DNA of 6,533 nucleotides from NCBI GenBank assembly GCA_905193995.1, contig CAJJQT010000115.1, positions 1 to 6,533 on the forward strand, given 5' to 3'. A model generated the notes under the pieces. It saw nothing but the letters and a program-made list of their open reading frames with translations. It ran no database searches and was not told where the DNA came from. This document shows, in pieces, positions 6,047 to 6,533 of this stretch. How positions within the stretch are numbered: the first letter of the stretch is position 1; every line of letters starts with the position of its first letter. Source of the DNA: an uncultured Porphyromonadaceae bacterium. GTDB taxonomy: Bacteria; Bacteroidota; Bacteroidia; Bacteroidales; Muribaculaceae. Both the position numbers and the translations under genes were made by a program.

Positions 6047-6273
6047 TTCTTCTTCGGCTCAAGAGTTTCGTTCATCTTTTCCTCGATCTTATCCTCCATG
6101 GCGTCGGCGATTTCCTCGACCTGGCTCTCCTTGGCATAAGGGAACTTGTCGCGGATGAAGCGACGGATCTGGGCCCGCGTGCGGATACCCGACTGAGGAG
6201 CAAGAAGAATGGCGGCGGCTGCGCCGACCACTGCGCCGCCTATTGCGGCAAGTGCGATTTGAAGACCTTTCAT
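6043..6273 (-). CDS. YtxH domain-containing small membrane protein (76 aa)
   Basis: First gene of the four-gene cluster. Residues 1-25 form a Gly/Ala-rich membrane anchor (IALAAIGGAVVGAAAAILLA), followed directly by the classic YtxH-type block APQSGIRTRAQIRRFI (the family pattern is L-APxSGxxTR). A charged helix then ends in a Lys-rich tail (EPKKK). The length and order fit the YtxH/DUF883-like group of membrane-anchored stress proteins. No Shine-Dalgarno is evident before ATG 6273; the leader is A-rich (ACAAAAAAACGAGAATT region on the minus strand), a feature common in Bacteroidetes translation starts. I could not find a perfect TAnnTTTG promoter on the minus strand upstream. It is coupled to the next YtxH gene by an ATGA overlap. 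Confidence 0.87.
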   Translation of the reverse strand: MKGLQIALAAIGGAVVGAAAAILLAPQSGIRTRAQIRRFIRDKFPYAKESQVEEIADAMEDKIEEKMNETLEPKKK

Positions 6274-6461
6274 AGTAATTCTCGTTTTTTTGTGGGTTAT
6301 TTTTAACTATACCACAATAACGCCCCATACCCGCGAAAAGTTTGCACCCCGCACAAAAATTCCCCGGCGACCGTAAGCCTGACTGCCATCCCGTGCGCCC
6401 GTGGACGTCTCCGCTTGAGTCTCCGCTTTGAGCGTCCGCAGTAAAAAATTGCGAAAAAGCA
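6274..6461. other. Intergenic region upstream of the YtxH cluster
   Basis: No convincing gene is seen on either strand. Short open frames here overlap on the minus strand, begin near 6494-6519 and have no family character. The stretch must contain the YtxH cluster promoter, but no exact -7 consensus is visible on that strand. A short imperfect direct repeat (TCTCCGCTTGAG at 6408-6419 and TCTCCGCTTTGAG at 6420-6432) is the only structure noted. Confidence 0.5.
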
Positions 6462-6491
6462 TTGCAAACCCAAAATAAATATGTAACTTTG
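6462..6491 (+). promoter_or_regulatory. Plus-strand Bacteroidetes promoter at the right edge
   Basis: ATTG with TTG at 6462-6464 fits the -33 element, and TAACTTTG at 6484-6491 fits the -7 TAnnTTTG consensus, with a 19-bp spacer, within the known optimum. This is the best-formed promoter in the window, directing transcription off the right edge from roughly 6496-6500. Confidence 0.75.
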
Positions 6492-6517
6492 CATCCGAAA
6501 AAGCGCCGCGCCAAAGC

Positions 6518-6533
6518 ATGGCTGCCGAAATGG
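6518..6533 (+). other. 5' end of an unidentified transcribed gene cut by the window edge
   Basis: Two readings compete. First, GCCGAAATGG at 6524-6533 fits the start of a tRNA-Leu: seven acceptor-stem bases GCCGAAA, then T8, G9, G10, close to the GCCGAAGTGG start of an E. coli tRNA-Leu. Second, the ATG at 6518 could open a CDS reading MAAEM with a ~20-nt leader and no Shine-Dalgarno. Too little sequence is present to decide. Confidence 0.35.

Noticed and set aside
6089..6519. Minus-strand frames of 63-141 codons at the right end
   Set aside because: They overlap the YtxH gene in another frame or the promoter region, have Arg/Cys-rich shadow-like composition and no homology features.

Overview
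The window looks like chromosomal DNA of a high-GC member of the Bacteroidales, probably a gut Muribaculaceae-like lineage. Evidence for this is several copies of the Bacteroidetes -7 promoter element (TAnnTTTG), mostly weak or absent Shine-Dalgarno sequences, and protein families typical of that group. The family is an inference; the phylum-level call rests on the promoters. I see no mobile element, CRISPR array or rRNA gene.

Layout. (1) 21-1753, minus strand: ispA-like prenyl synthase followed by a TatD-family hydrolase, joined by an ATGA overlap. (2) 1754-1841: short divergent promoter region holding two head-to-head TATCTTTG elements that are the arms of a perfect 11-bp inverted repeat. 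(3) 1842-3650, plus strand: a polytopic inner-membrane phosphoethanolamine transferase of the EptA/CptA/Mcr alkaline-phosphatase fold, with an intact catalytic set. It runs convergently into, and overlaps by 9 bp, (4) 3642-5056, minus strand: prmA (ribosomal protein L11 methyltransferase) followed, again through an ATGA overlap, by a small secreted or outer-membrane beta-barrel-like protein. prmA carries four perfect copies of a 9-bp repeat. (5) 5131-6273, minus strand: a four-gene cluster of small envelope proteins: two paralogous YtxH-type single-span proteins (ATGA overlap), a two-span PF07332-type 'phage holin family' protein, and a 91-aa charged/amphipathic protein. Its order and architecture recall the proteobacterial yqjD-yqjE-yqjK cluster. 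(6) 6274-6533: intergenic region ending in a good plus-strand promoter whose transcript starts near the window edge; the last bases could begin a tRNA-Leu or a short-leader CDS.

Most genes are housekeeping or envelope functions: isoprenoid precursor chains, lipid A/LPS headgroup modification, translation-machinery methylation and membrane-stress-type small proteins. The best leads are the yqjDEK-like cluster, the symmetric divergent promoter and the in-frame minisatellite in prmA. I do not see a clear novel defence or mobile system.
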